Assembly: GCA_964426135.1 (NCBI GenBank)
Contig: CAYRPN010000019.1
Location: 1 to 64,000 of the forward strand
Direction of reading: 5' to 3'
Source of the DNA: CAYRPN01 sp964426135
Lineage (GTDB): Bacteria > Planctomycetota > Phycisphaerae > Phycisphaerales > Phycisphaeraceae
DNA: 64,000 nucleotides
The notes beneath the pieces are model-generated. The model was not told the DNA's origin and searched no databases. It saw only the letters and a list, made by a program, of their open reading frames with translations. Of the stretch, positions 45,209-53,928 are shown one piece after another; the stretch's first letter is position 1; every line of letters starts with the position of its first letter. A program made the position numbers and the translations under genes.

Positions 45209-45810
45209 GATGACGGCAAGCCTTCGGGGTTGTCGAGCAGTTCCTTAAGTCGTGCGGCGAGTTCCGGCGGCAATCGATCGAGCCAGGAAGCGTCAACCAA
45301 ACCAACGTCGATCATGTCCAGCAGATGCACGCGATCCTTCAGACGAAAGCTCGTCAGTTTCATGCGGACGAGCGCTGCCAATTCGAGAATCTGATAAAGA
45401 CTGCCGCGAACCGACTCCGCTACATCGGCCGTTGGAGCGAGATCGCCAGCCCGAACGTATTCATTGGCGAGAAGCACATGCACCGCATCCCGCGCCTTGC
45501 CGCCCGTCTTGCGGTCGATGAACATGTCGATGCTTTTCACCCGGCGATACTCGAAGCCCTCTGCTTCCAGCGCCGTCCGCGCCCGATCCATGTCCTCCCG
45601 GCGAAGCAGCACGTCAACATCCTGCGTGTTCCGCACGGCTGCCGGATCAACGCCGGCCACCCACGCGGCGACCGCGTTGCCGCCGATGATGGCGTAGGGA
45701 ATGCCCGCCGATTCAAAGGCGCGAGCCACGCGCAGCGCTCTTTCGCGGACGAGTTCCACGGCGCGGATCATCGTTTCCCACGTGCCGGGTTGCAACTGAG
45801 GTGTTGCCAT
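45202..45810 (-). CDS. Nucleotidyltransferase-fold protein
   Basis: The 202 aa protein has IPYAIIGGNAVAAWVAG followed by RNTQDVDVLLRREDMDRA, the G-G-x-A ... D-x-D pattern of minimal nucleotidyltransferase-like folds seen in antitoxin-like and MNT/AbiEii-related families. The later part is helical (ILELAALVRMKLTSFRLKDRVHLLDMIDVG). Such proteins often form half of toxin-antitoxin pairs, but no partner gene is next to it; it may act alone. The substrate is unknown. Confidence 0.7.
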   Translation of the reverse strand: MATPQLQPGTWETMIRAVELVRERALRVARAFESAGIPYAIIGGNAVAAWVAGVDPAAVRNTQDVDVLLRREDMDRARTALEAEGFEYRRVKSIDMFIDRKTGGKARDAVHVLLANEYVRAGDLAPTADVAESVRGSLYQILELAALVRMKLTSFRLKDRVHLLDMIDVGLVDASWLDRLPPELAARLKELLDNPEGLPSSH

Positions 45811-45880
45811 GCGCTTATTCTAGCCCCGAGATAGGCCCACATCGCAGCAGGACGAAAAGCAGACTTGCTCTTGCGTCATT

Positions 45881-46981
45881 TCACTGCAGCGCCGCGATCA
45901 CCATATTCGCCACCGCGTCCGTTCCCATCGGCAGGCGGTCGAAGACCATGCCTTTGAACTTCGGACACGTCGCCTGCACCGCGCGTTCCAAGCGCTCCGC
46001 GCACGCCACCGCCGCACGCTCGCCGCGGATGCGGCCCGTCTCGCGCAGCAGCATCGCCAGTGAGATGATCGCGGCGATCGGGTTCGCCTTGTTCTGCCCC
46101 GCGATGTCCGGAGCCGAGCCATGCACCGGCTCGAACATGCTTGGGGCAGTGCCGTCGGGGTTCAGATTGCCCGACGCCGCCACGCCCATGCCGCCGGCGA
46201 TCGCCGCGCCAAGGTCGGTGATGATGTCGCCGAACATGTTGGGCACCACGATCGTGTCGTAAATCTCCGGCTTGGCCACCATGTACATGCAGCAGGCATC
46301 CACGTGGTGATACTGCCGCTGGATGTCCGGGTACTCCGCATCGCCCACTTCGTTGAACGCGCGGAACCAGGTGTCGCCGCAAAACGTGAGCACGTTGGTT
46401 TTGTGCACCAGCGTGAGCAACCCGCGCGCCCCTGCGAGACCCTGCTGCTTCTTCGCCCGGCAGAGGTTGAACGCAAAGCGCAGCGCCCGCTCCACGCCGA
46501 AGCGCGTCGCCAGCATTTCCTGCGTCGCCACTTCCTGCGCGGTGCCCTTGCGTGCGATGCCGCCGGCGCCGGTGTAGAGGTCTTCCGTGTTCTCGCGGAT
46601 CACATCGAAGTTGATCTCGGCGACGCCCTTGTTTTTCAGCGGCGACTCCACGCCTTCGAGCAGTTTCACCGGCCGCAGGTTGATGTAGAGATCCAGCTCG
46701 AACCGCAGCTTCAGCAGCAGGCCTTTCTCCAGCACGCCGGGCTTGACCTTGGGCGTGCCGACGGCCCCGAGGAAGATCGCGTCGAAGCGGCGCATGTCGG
46801 CGACCTGCGCATCGGTGAGCACTTCGCCCGTCTTCAGGTAGTGCTCGCCGCCATAAGGCAGCGGCGTGACGGAGTAGCTGAGTCCATCGAGCTTGGCGGC
46901 AGTTTCCAACACGCGCAGGGCGTGACTGACGACTTCAGGACCGATGCCGTCGCCGGCGATGGTGGCAATGTTCAGGGCCAT
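45881..46981 (-). CDS. leuB: 3-isopropylmalate dehydrogenase
   Basis: LeuB oxidatively decarboxylates 3-isopropylmalate in leucine synthesis with NAD. GAGGAG lies six bases before the chosen start (46981). Signs: IATIAGDGIGPEVVSHALRVL, KLRFELDLYINLRPVKL, REN-TEDLYTGAGG, KTNVLTFCGDTWFRAFNEV, VVPNMFGDIITDLGAAIAGGMG and HGSAPDIAGQNKANPIAAIIS. At 366 aa it is normal in length. No leuA, leuC or leuD gene is close, so the pathway is scattered. Confidence 0.95.
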   Translation of the reverse strand: MALNIATIAGDGIGPEVVSHALRVLETAAKLDGLSYSVTPLPYGGEHYLKTGEVLTDAQVADMRRFDAIFLGAVGTPKVKPGVLEKGLLLKLRFELDLYINLRPVKLLEGVESPLKNKGVAEINFDVIRENTEDLYTGAGGIARKGTAQEVATQEMLATRFGVERALRFAFNLCRAKKQQGLAGARGLLTLVHKTNVLTFCGDTWFRAFNEVGDAEYPDIQRQYHHVDACCMYMVAKPEIYDTIVVPNMFGDIITDLGAAIAGGMGVAASGNLNPDGTAPSMFEPVHGSAPDIAGQNKANPIAAIISLAMLLRETGRIRGERAAVACAERLERAVQATCPKFKGMVFDRLPMGTDAVANMVIAALQ

Positions 46982-47335
46982 GGAAAACTCCTCGTTAGGG
47001 GCAGAGCCACGTACAGATAGCATCCCGGCGATGAGGCGGCAAACCTGCCACCTCCAGTGCGACCAACAGGTCGCGGCCCTTCAGAGCCGAGGGGCAAAAG
47101 TGGCCGGCCACCCATCCCCCACCCACCTCAAAACATGCACAACTCCCACCACCGAATAGGGTTACATGTTTGACTGCCAAGAAGGTAGGACACTTTTCGG
47201 CCACTCTCGAACCAGCGCATAGGCCTCGCCAAGCGCCGAACTCCGTCAGGCCAACGAATAACCCTCCGCCGGATTGGTTGCGGTGCGCCATGGAATCATT
47301 CTACCAAACTTTTACCTTCATCACAAGCTGGATCA
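46982..47335. other. Upstream region of leuB, no gene recognised
   Basis: About 350 bases without a convincing gene; a 98-codon minus-strand frame has no family likeness and a composition unlike real genes here. The leuB promoter should be in this part, but I see no clear boxes and no T-box or leader peptide. Confidence 0.45.
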
Positions 47336-47540
47336 GGTTGCCCCGGGGCTTCTCCATTCTCGCGAGTCAGCAGGCTTTCGTATGAACCACAAAGGACACC
47401 AAGGCACGAAGAACACAAAGACATGACTTGAAAATCGAGCCATCTCATCTTCTCTTCGTGTCTTTCGTGCCTTGGTGTCCTTTGTGGTTGATCGGAGCAA
47501 CCCCTGACCAGCGAGAATCGCAAAGCCCTGGAGGTTGCCC
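47336..47540. mobile_element. MITE-like element with nested palindrome (family P6)
   Basis: The inner inverted repeat (47385-47490) has AACCACAAAGGACACCAAGG on the left and its complement CCTTGGTGTCCTTTGTGGTT on the right. Outer arms at 47336-47373 and 47503-47540 also face each other: GGTTGCCCCGGGGCTTCTCC and the complement GGCAACCTCCAGGGCTTTGC. The inner palindrome is of a type I know as dispersed in unrelated bacterial genomes. Confidence 0.8.
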
Positions 47541-47605
47541 AGGCAATCGCCCAACCTGCACCGGGACCATCCGGCACGCTGCCTCACGCCTGACGCAGGC
47601 CGCGG

Positions 47606-48073
47606 TCACACTTCTCTCGTCATGAACACGCTGTGCGGATCCTCGACGTAATCCGCGAACGGACCACACTCCCTGAATCCAAATCGTTCGTAGAGCCTTC
47701 GCGCCGGTGAGAACGCCTCCGCCGAACCCGTCTCCAGGCTCAACCGACGATAAGCGCGCCGCTTCGCTTCCTCGACCATGTGCTGCATCAGCCTCGACGC
47801 CACGCCCTTGCGCAGGTGCGCATCGGCCGTGCGCATCGACTTGATCTCGCCGTGGCGAACATCCAGTTCCTTGATCGCCCCGCAGCCCATCAGTTCGGAT
47901 TCATGCCAGACGCTCCAGAACGTGACCTCCGGCCGGCGCAGCCCCTCCAGATCAAGCGCGTGACAACTCTCCGGCGGCGAGTGCAGCGCCACATCCCGCA
48001 GGTGCTCCTGCAAGAGCTGAATGATCTGCGGGCTTCTCAGATCGTCGACGCGAATTTCCATGGACATGGGCAT
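47606..48073 (-). CDS. GNAT-family N-acetyltransferase
   Basis: The 155 aa protein has the GNAT fold: MEIRVDDLRSPQIIQLLQEHL, VTFWSVWHESELMGCGAIKELD, then EIKSMRTADAHLRKGVASRLMQHMVEEAKRR, where R-K-G-V-A is the acetyl-CoA-binding pyrophosphate loop, and ARRLYERFGFRECGPFADY at the end. It closely resembles the YafP/PhnO-like small acetyltransferases that act on unknown amines or amino acids. The start could also be either of the next two Met residues (48067, 48061). Confidence 0.85.
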   Translation of the reverse strand: MPMSMEIRVDDLRSPQIIQLLQEHLRDVALHSPPESCHALDLEGLRRPEVTFWSVWHESELMGCGAIKELDVRHGEIKSMRTADAHLRKGVASRLMQHMVEEAKRRAYRRLSLETGSAEAFSPARRLYERFGFRECGPFADYVEDPHSVFMTREV

Positions 48074-48319
48074 GCGAGATTGTCGGTCGCTGAACCGATC
48101 CTAATGGGAGCGGCGGGATTCTACCGCTGGAATCGGCGGGATGACCTCGGTGCGGTCAGCTCGCGCCAGGCCGGTCATGCAAGGCACCCGCTCGTTTTGA
48201 AGCGGCGATGGGCCGCCTCAAACCGACCGGAGGCACGGACGCCGCCTCTGTTCAAGGCTTTGACTCGACCGTGGATCGGGCGTCAAGGAGCCGAGCAAGA
48301 GCAACCCCACGGTTTCGCC
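48074..48319. other. Intergenic, no gene seen
   Basis: Sequence between the GNAT gene and the following chain of palindromic elements has no supported gene. A short ORF on the plus strand is not convincing. Confidence 0.4.
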
Positions 48320-48405
48320 GTAGGGTGCGTCAAGTCCGCGCGGACGCACCTTGTTGCGTCTCTGTTCCCTGTGGTGCGTCCGCGCCGAGCCTTGACGCAC
48401 CCTAC
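48320..48405. repeat. Palindromic element, family P3, copy 3
   Basis: GTAGGGTGCGTCAAGTCCGC on the left; complement of the right end GTAGGGTGCGTCAAGGCTCG. Nested GGACGCACC and GGTGCGTCC arms. It is the shortest of three copies. Confidence 0.92.
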
Positions 48406-48451
48406 GCGGAGCCGACGCCAACGTGCGGAGTTGCGCTCGAACGGTTTCTAA

Positions 48452-48642
48452 AGCGACAGCGCTAGATTCGGTTCCGTACTCCCCTCCCTCTTAGGGAGGG
48501 GCAGGGGGAGGGTCGGGCATACGGCCTGAATCGAAGCACAATCATGCTGTGCGCCCGACCCTCCCCTAACCCCTCCCTAAGAGGGAGGGGAATCGGAAAA
48601 GAGGGAATTCGACGGGCTTATCGCGCGTCTAGCGCTGTCGCT
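48452..48642. mobile_element. MITE-like element, family P5
   Basis: AGCGACAGCGCTAGA (48452-48466) and its perfect complement (48628-48642) bound 191 bases. Inside is CCCTCCCTCTTAGGGAGGGG facing CCCCTCCCTAAGAGGGAGGG, with GGGAGGGTCGGGC / GCCCGACCCTCCC between, the same inner palindrome as in P1 copy f. Confidence 0.88.
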
Positions 48643-48645
48643 CTA

Positions 48646-48849
48646 AGGATCGTCACCGAAATGACTTCCCGGATTCAGACGCCAGAATTTTCATTAGGAA
48701 AGCAGGAAAAGAGGAAATGAGGAACAGAAACAGAGTGCGTCAATCGCCGGAATTTTGTCTGTTCCTGCCTTCCTCGTTTCCTCATTTCCTTAGAAATTCT
48801 GACTCGGTCAGTTGAACGAGAATCGGGAGGTTATTTCGGTCGCATTCCT
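48646..48849. mobile_element. MITE-like element, family P1, copy d
   Basis: Left end AGGATCGTCACCGAAATGAC; complement of the right end AGGAATGCGACCGAAATAAC. Inside, AGGAAAGCAGGAAAAGAGGA faces TCCTCGTTTCCTCATTTCCT. It starts three bases after the P5 element ends. It lies upstream of the oxidoreductase gene. Confidence 0.85.
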
Positions 48850-48973
48850 AAGTGTGCATTCGCCCGATGCCCCAGAAATATGTATCCGCCGATCGCCCCG
48901 GCTCATTACACTTGTAGTTCCGTTTCCCCCCGCGACGCTCAAGTTCCACTCAACCTCCGCAAGGAACCGACCC

Positions 48974-50290
48974 ATGCCGATCGCCAGTCACCAACCCACC
49001 CGCCGACAGTTCATCCGCGCGACTGCCGCTGCGACCACCGCGCTGGCCGCACCGGTGATCGTGCCATCCTCCGCCCTGGGCAAGGACGGAGCCGTCGCGC
49101 CGTCCAACCGCATCGTGTTCGGCTGCATCGGCCTGGGCGGACAGGGCCGGCACAACATGGGCGCCTTTGCCAATCACAAAGATTGCCAGGTCGTCGCTCT
49201 GTGCGATGTGGACACGAACAACCGCAAGATCGCACTGGACCAGCTCAAGAACAAGGGCACGGACATCGCGCTCTACACCGACTTCCGCGAACTGGTCGCC
49301 CGCAAGGACATCGATGCCGTCACCGTCTGCACGCCCGACCACTGGCATGCGCTGGCGTCGATCGGGGCGGCGAATCATGGCAAGGACATCTACTGTGAGA
49401 AGCCGCTGACCAACTCGGTCGCCGAGGGCCGCGCCGTGGTCAATGCCGTGACGAAGAACAAGCGCGTGCTCCAGACCGGCAGCCACGAGCGCTCCGGCGG
49501 CAACTCCCGCTTCGCCTGCGAACTCGTCCGCAACGGCCGCATCGGCAAGCTGAAAACCATCCGCGTGAACCTGCCCTGCAGCGACCACCATCACCAGCAG
49601 GCGATGAAACTCACCACCGTGCCCGACCCGCAGCCGGTGCCCGCGCACTTCGATTACGACATGTGGCTGGGCCACACCGCCAAGGCCCCCTACCACGAAC
49701 GGCGCTGCCACTTCTGGTGGCGCTTCGTCCTGGCCTACGGCGGCGGCGAGATCACCGACCGCGGCGCCCACGTGATCGACATCGGCCAGCTCGGCGGCGG
49801 ATTCGATGACACCGGCGTCGTCGAAATGAAAGCCACCGGCAAACGCAACGCCGCCAGCCTCTATGACGCGTTCTGGGAATACGAGTTCGCCGGCAAGTAC
49901 GCCAACGGCGTCGAGTTCGTCGGCTCCAGCGGCGGCGCCCGCGGCGTGAAATTCGAAGGCACCGACGGATGGATTTTCGTCCACATCCACGGCGGCAGAC
50001 TGGAAGCATCCAATCCCGCGATCCTCAAGGAAAAAATCGGCGAAAAGGAAATTCAACTGGGCCGCAGCCCAGGCCACCACCAGGACTTCATCAACGCCAT
50101 CAAGGCCCGCACACAACCCGTCGCCGCCCCCGAGATCGGCCACCGCACCGCCAGCCTGTGCCACCTGATCAACATCGCCATGATCACCGGCAAGCCGCTG
50201 AAGTTCGATCCCGTCGCCGAGCAGATCACCAACGACGCGCAGGCCAATGCGCTGCTGAGCCCGACGATGCGCAGCCCGTGGGTGCTGTGA
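48974..50290 (+). CDS. TAT-exported Gfo/Idh/MocA family oxidoreductase
   Basis: Start at 48974 with AAGGAA eight bases before it. The 438 aa product has a twin-arginine signal, RRQFIRATAAATTALAAPVIVPSSALG. Then comes the Rossmann domain: RIVFGCIGLGGQGRHNMGAF, VVALCDVDTNNR, AVTVCTPDHWHALASIGAANHGKDIYCEKPLTNSVAEGR (EKP carries the catalytic Lys), and the C-terminal domain with DYDMWLGHTAKAPYHERRCHFWWRF and HHQDFINAIKA, typical of planctomycete members. The enzyme would act on a sugar or sugar alcohol outside the cytoplasm with tightly bound NAD(P). Many copies occur in such genomes; the substrate is not known. Confidence 0.9.
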   Translation: MPIASHQPTRRQFIRATAAATTALAAPVIVPSSALGKDGAVAPSNRIVFGCIGLGGQGRHNMGAFANHKDCQVVALCDVDTNNRKIALDQLKNKGTDIALYTDFRELVARKDIDAVTVCTPDHWHALASIGAANHGKDIYCEKPLTNSVAEGRAVVNAVTKNKRVLQTGSHERSGGNSRFACELVRNGRIGKLKTIRVNLPCSDHHHQQAMKLTTVPDPQPVPAHFDYDMWLGHTAKAPYHERRCHFWWRFVLAYGGGEITDRGAHVIDIGQLGGGFDDTGVVEMKATGKRNAASLYDAFWEYEFAGKYANGVEFVGSSGGARGVKFEGTDGWIFVHIHGGRLEASNPAILKEKIGEKEIQLGRSPGHHQDFINAIKARTQPVAAPEIGHRTASLCHLINIAMITGKPLKFDPVAEQITNDAQANALLSPTMRSPWVL

Positions 50291-50299
50291 GCGCGAAGT

Positions 50300-50462
50300 G
50301 CTGACGCGGGCATCCGCCACGGCCGCGCCGATGCATGTCCGAGTCACCGGCAACGAACTGACGTGGGAAGCCGAGGCGGACCTCGAGAGCGGCCTGGCGG
50401 GCAAGCAGCAAACGTATCGCGTGATCGCGGTGAATACGGTGGGCCGGAAGTCGAAGCCGTAG
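50300..50462 (+). pseudogene. Remnant of a fibronectin-III-like C-terminal domain
   Basis: Directly after the oxidoreductase lies a frame that reads GNELTWEAEADLESGLAG and then QTYRVIAVNTVGRKSKP to a stop at 50462. The second part looks like the last strands of an FN3-like domain, and the first like its opening strand, but the central strands are missing between GLAG and KQQ. There is no ordinary start. It looks like the 3' end of a lost gene with an internal deletion. Confidence 0.5.
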
Positions 50463-50730
50463 AGTGGACACGACCTGCTAGCGAGCTCAACCCCGTGGGG
50501 CAATCGCGGTGGGCGATGCCGCGGTCTTCTGGAATCAGACATTTCCAGCAGGAAATTCCCGGTGGGCGCTGCGACAGCCGTACTGGCAGTTCCAGCCGGC
50601 GCCATCGATTGCGGGAACACCGGGAATGAAGGCGTTGCCGCACACCCGCGACCTCCCTCCGCCTCCGAGGCATCATCCGGATTGCAAATGATCGTTGCGC
50701 GTTTTCCAAGTTGCACGGACGACAGATCAG

Positions 50731-50847
50731 GGCAATTGCAGATGGGAGGGCGAGGCTCCTGCCGAGCCGCGAACAATCTCGTGCGCTCGTAGTTTTTCGC
50801 GGCTCGGCAGGAGCCTCGCCCTCCCGTCAAGGTCCAAATGCAATTGC
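50731..50847. repeat. Palindromic element with GGCGAGGCTCCTGCC arms
   Basis: The inner inverted repeat (50744-50825) has GGGAGGGCGAGGCTCCTGCC on the left and its complement on the right. Outer GGCAATTGCA and TGCAATTGCC (50740-50847 region) also face each other. It lies in a stretch of about 870 bases (50463-51333) without a gene. Confidence 0.85.
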
Positions 50848-50922
50848 CTTGGACGACAGATGCTTTTGCGATCTGGTCGGCAGACAAGGCAACGCTGGGC
50901 ATCCGCTGAAGGCCCGTCAAGG

Positions 50923-51283
50923 GGTCTGCCAGATTTTCCGGGGGCTTGATTCCCTCGCCCTTTCAGGGAGAGGCTGGCCGAGTCCCCGGCGGACGAGGCC
51001 GGGTGAGGGTCGAGACGAACAGATGGTTGCGGCATCCGTCACGAGACGGTGGCGATTGCGAACTTGAACGTCCCGACCCTCACCCCAGCCCTCTCCCTGG
51101 GAGGGAGAGGCTGGCCGAATCCCCGGCGGACGAGGCCGGGTGAGGGTCGAGACGAACAGATGGTTGCGGCATCCGTCACGAGACGGTGGCGATTGCGAAC
51201 TTGAACGTCCCGACCCTCACCCCAGCCCTCTCCCTGGGAGGGAGAGGGGGCCGGAATGCAAGCCCCGGAAATATGGGCAGACC
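50923..51283. repeat. Palindromic element, family P2, enlarged copy with 137-bp duplication
   Basis: Ends GGTCTGCCAGATTTTCCGGG and the complement of the right end GGTCTGCCCATATTTCCGGG. The inside is doubled: 50966-51102 and 51103-51239 are almost identical 137-base blocks starting GGGAGAGGCTGGCCGA. The core CAACCATCTG segment is present in both, in inverted orientation relative to the copy at 8121. Confidence 0.92.
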
Positions 51284-51333
51284 CCCGTCAAGGCAATCGT
51301 TCTCTGTGCTGTTGAAGAGGAATTGGTGTCCCT

Positions 51334-52578
51334 ATGCTTCATGTACGCGATCAAGTCACTGTGGAGTCTCATTGCGGTCCCCGTCATCTGTTTCCGCTGG
51401 TTGTGCTCACAACTTTGATCATCTGGCTCATCGTGGAGGATTTTGCAACCGCCCAGGAGCCGGCCGCCAGACCGCCGCTCATCGGCTACACCGAACTGCA
51501 AACCAATCTGCCTGGCGGACGCCACGCCAACGTCCGCACGATGCGCGCCGCGGTTGTCGCTGCTGACGGCACTGGGCGTCGCCTGATCGCCGGCGAGCTT
51601 GCGGACAACGCGGATACGTCGACGCAGTTCGCCGGCTGGTCGACCGACGGCAAGACCGCCGTCATCGTCCGCAGCTGGCACAGCCCGCAGAACGCGCAGT
51701 GGGAGGAGGAACACAAGACTTTCCGTTTCAACAAAGACAGCCGGCTGGTGGATACGTATCTGGTCGACGTCGCCACAGGCAAGGCGGAGAATGTCACCGC
51801 CGTCGAGCGCGTCAGTTTCTACAACACGGGTCTCTTTTTCTGGCCCAACGATCCAACCAAGCTGGGCTTCACCGCGTTGATCGACGGCAACTCGCATCCC
51901 TTCCGCATGGATCGTGATGGCCGCAACAAGGTCGATCTGACGAAGGACTCGAACGAGTACACCTACGGCTTGAGCAGCTCACGGGACGGCCAACGCATCG
52001 CCTATCACAAGAATTACCAGGTGTTCCTCGCCGATGCCGACGGCTCCAACGCGAAACGGGTCGAGACCGGCAAGCCGTTCAACTTCGCACCGACGTGGTC
52101 GCCCGACGGCAAGTGGGTGCTCTTCGTGTGTGGCGAACACTACAACTGTCATCCGCATGTCGTCGCCGCCGACGGCACAGGGCTGCGCAAACTCGCCGAT
52201 CGAGGCGGATACCGCGGGGTCGTCGAGTTCCTCGACGTCTTCGACTTTCACGGCGGCAGCAGCGACGTGCCAGTCTGGTCCGGCAACACGGTGTTTTACA
52301 CCGCCAAGGCGGGCGACAAGGTGGAACTCTTTCGTGCAGCGATCGACGGCAGTTGCGAGCAGTTCACCAACTCCGCCAAGGGCACGCTTCACTACCATCC
52401 GCAGCCCTCGCCCGATGGCAAGTGGCTGATCTACGGCTCCAAGCGCGACGGTATTCGACAATTGGTTGTGATGCGGATGTCAGACCGAATGACGAAGCAG
52501 GTGACCGAGATGAAACCGGGACACGCCGCGATGTGGCCGCACTGGCGACCTCAGGCTGTCCTGGAGCGGAAGAAGTAG
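51334..52578 (+). CDS. TolB-like beta-propeller protein
   Basis: The 414 aa protein has a hydrophobic segment (about 20-36, LFPLVVLTTLIIWLIV) ending in ATAQ, a likely signal with cleavage after it. It then has WD40-like PD40 repeats of the form SPDGKWVLF, e.g. GWSTDGKTAVIV, SSSRDGQRIAYH, WSPDGKWVLFVCG, PSPDGKWLIYGS, and D-x-x-T-G-K units. It is a six-bladed propeller like the TolB C-terminal domain. Without neighbours of the Tol system its role is unknown; such proteins often accompany peptidases or sugar-processing enzymes. Confidence 0.82.
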   Translation: MLHVRDQVTVESHCGPRHLFPLVVLTTLIIWLIVEDFATAQEPAARPPLIGYTELQTNLPGGRHANVRTMRAAVVAADGTGRRLIAGELADNADTSTQFAGWSTDGKTAVIVRSWHSPQNAQWEEEHKTFRFNKDSRLVDTYLVDVATGKAENVTAVERVSFYNTGLFFWPNDPTKLGFTALIDGNSHPFRMDRDGRNKVDLTKDSNEYTYGLSSSRDGQRIAYHKNYQVFLADADGSNAKRVETGKPFNFAPTWSPDGKWVLFVCGEHYNCHPHVVAADGTGLRKLADRGGYRGVVEFLDVFDFHGGSSDVPVWSGNTVFYTAKAGDKVELFRAAIDGSCEQFTNSAKGTLHYHPQPSPDGKWLIYGSKRDGIRQLVVMRMSDRMTKQVTEMKPGHAAMWPHWRPQAVLERKK

Positions 52579-52655
52579 CCGTCAATCTGGGAAGCTCTGA
52601 GTGAATGACTGCCGTCAACGGAACGCCGCCCACGCTACGAGGCTGTCGGCGCGGT

Positions 52656-52675
52656 CGACATAAACGTTTATGTCG
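52656..52675. promoter_or_regulatory. Perfect 20-bp palindrome, possible operator
   Basis: CGACATAAACGTTTATGTCG reads the same on both strands with no spacer. Its AT-rich centre stands out in this GC-rich region. It lies between the ends of two convergent genes, so it is not upstream of either. Confidence 0.35.
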
Positions 52676-52787
52676 GCTTCCGTGGATCAGGCCCGCACCC
52701 GCACCTTGGTGAAGGCAGTGAACTCACCGGCGCCGTCCTCCGCCTCCCGCCGGCGCCAGCCGCCGGATTACTGATACGCATGCCACT

Positions 52788-53927
52788 TCAGAGGCCGCCG
52801 CGCCGGATCGCCGCCTTGCCGAACCGCTCATTGATGTGATCCGCAACCTGATCGAGCCTGCGATGCTTCTCGCGGTCTTCGTTCACAAAGAGTTCGCCCT
52901 GCCCCGTACCTTCCGTGAGCTTCTCCGCCGTCACGCCGATCAACCTCACCGGCTGAAACGGCCAGGCATCAAACAACCCCCGCGCCGCCTGCCACAGCTC
53001 AGCCGTGATGTTTGTCGCCTGCTTCAGTGTCGTCGACCTGCTGATCGTCTCGAAGTCTCCGAAGCGGATCTTGAGTGACACGCCGCGTGTCTGGAGGCTG
53101 TGCCGACGCAGCCTGGCCCCAACCTGCTGCACTTCCTCAAGCAGCACGCGCCGCACTTCATCAGGATCGCCGACATCGACGCCGAACGTGTGCTCATGTC
53201 CGATGCTCCTGGCCTGGCGATCGGGAACGACAGGGCGATGGTCGATGCCGGCGGCGAGCTGAACGTAACGCTCGGTCTCGCCGCCCAGGTGCCGGCGCAG
53301 CGACTCGACCGGACATGCCCGCAGGTCGCCAATGGTACGGATGCGCATGGGCTCCAGCTTCGCCGCCGTCGCCGGGCCGATGCCCCAGAGTTTCGTCACC
53401 GGCAAAGGCGGGAGCACGCGGTCGATGTCTGCCTCACGGATCACGGTCAGGCCGTCGGGCTTGTTCATGTCCGAAGCCAGTTTCGCCAGGAACTTGTTCG
53501 GCGCGACGCCCACGGAAGCAGTGACGCCCAGTTCCCGTTTGATCCTGTCTTTCAATTGCCTGGCGACGGCGTCTGGATCGCCCAACGCCCTCTCAGTTCC
53601 CGTCAAGTCCAGAAACGCCTCGTCAATGCTCAAGGGTTCCACCAGCGGCGAGTACTCCTCCAGGATGGCGAACATCTGCCGCGAGACTTCGTGATATCGC
53701 TCGCCGCGAACGGGTAGCACGATCGCCTGCGGGCAGAGCCGCTTCGCCGTGACCATCGGCATCGCCGATCGGCAGCCGAAGGGCCTGGCCTCATAGCTGG
53801 CGGTGGCCACGACGCCGCGGGGACCATCGTGTCCGATGAGCAACGGCTTACCGCGCAGCTCGGGCCGGTCACGCTGCTCCACCGACGCGAAGAAGGCGTC
53901 CATGTCCAGGTGCAGGATGGTGCGCAT
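52788..53927 (-). CDS. dinB: DNA polymerase IV
   Basis: This Y-family polymerase copies past damaged bases. The start (53927) is one base past the stop codon of the upstream sulfatase gene, so translation is likely coupled. Signs: MRTILHLDMDAFFASVE with the first catalytic Asp, ASYEARPFGCRSAMP, YSPLVEPLSIDEAFLDLTG with the second Asp-Glu pair, GVAPNKFLAKLASDMNKPDG, and KLWGIGPATAAKL in the thumb. The little-finger domain follows and the protein ends without a clear clamp-binding peptide (GKAAIRRGGL). At 379 aa it is near full length. Confidence 0.95.
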   Translation of the reverse strand: MRTILHLDMDAFFASVEQRDRPELRGKPLLIGHDGPRGVVATASYEARPFGCRSAMPMVTAKRLCPQAIVLPVRGERYHEVSRQMFAILEEYSPLVEPLSIDEAFLDLTGTERALGDPDAVARQLKDRIKRELGVTASVGVAPNKFLAKLASDMNKPDGLTVIREADIDRVLPPLPVTKLWGIGPATAAKLEPMRIRTIGDLRACPVESLRRHLGGETERYVQLAAGIDHRPVVPDRQARSIGHEHTFGVDVGDPDEVRRVLLEEVQQVGARLRRHSLQTRGVSLKIRFGDFETISRSTTLKQATNITAELWQAARGLFDAWPFQPVRLIGVTAEKLTEGTGQGELFVNEDREKHRRLDQVADHINERFGKAAIRRGGL

Positions 53928-53928
53928 C

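Noticed and set aside
46995..47291. 98-codon minus-strand frame upstream of leuB
   Set aside because: No family likeness, no ribosome binding site and a composition unlike real genes.
48950..50920. 656-codon minus-strand frame opposite the oxidoreductase
   Set aside because: Antisense to a clear TAT-exported enzyme; reads through repeats.
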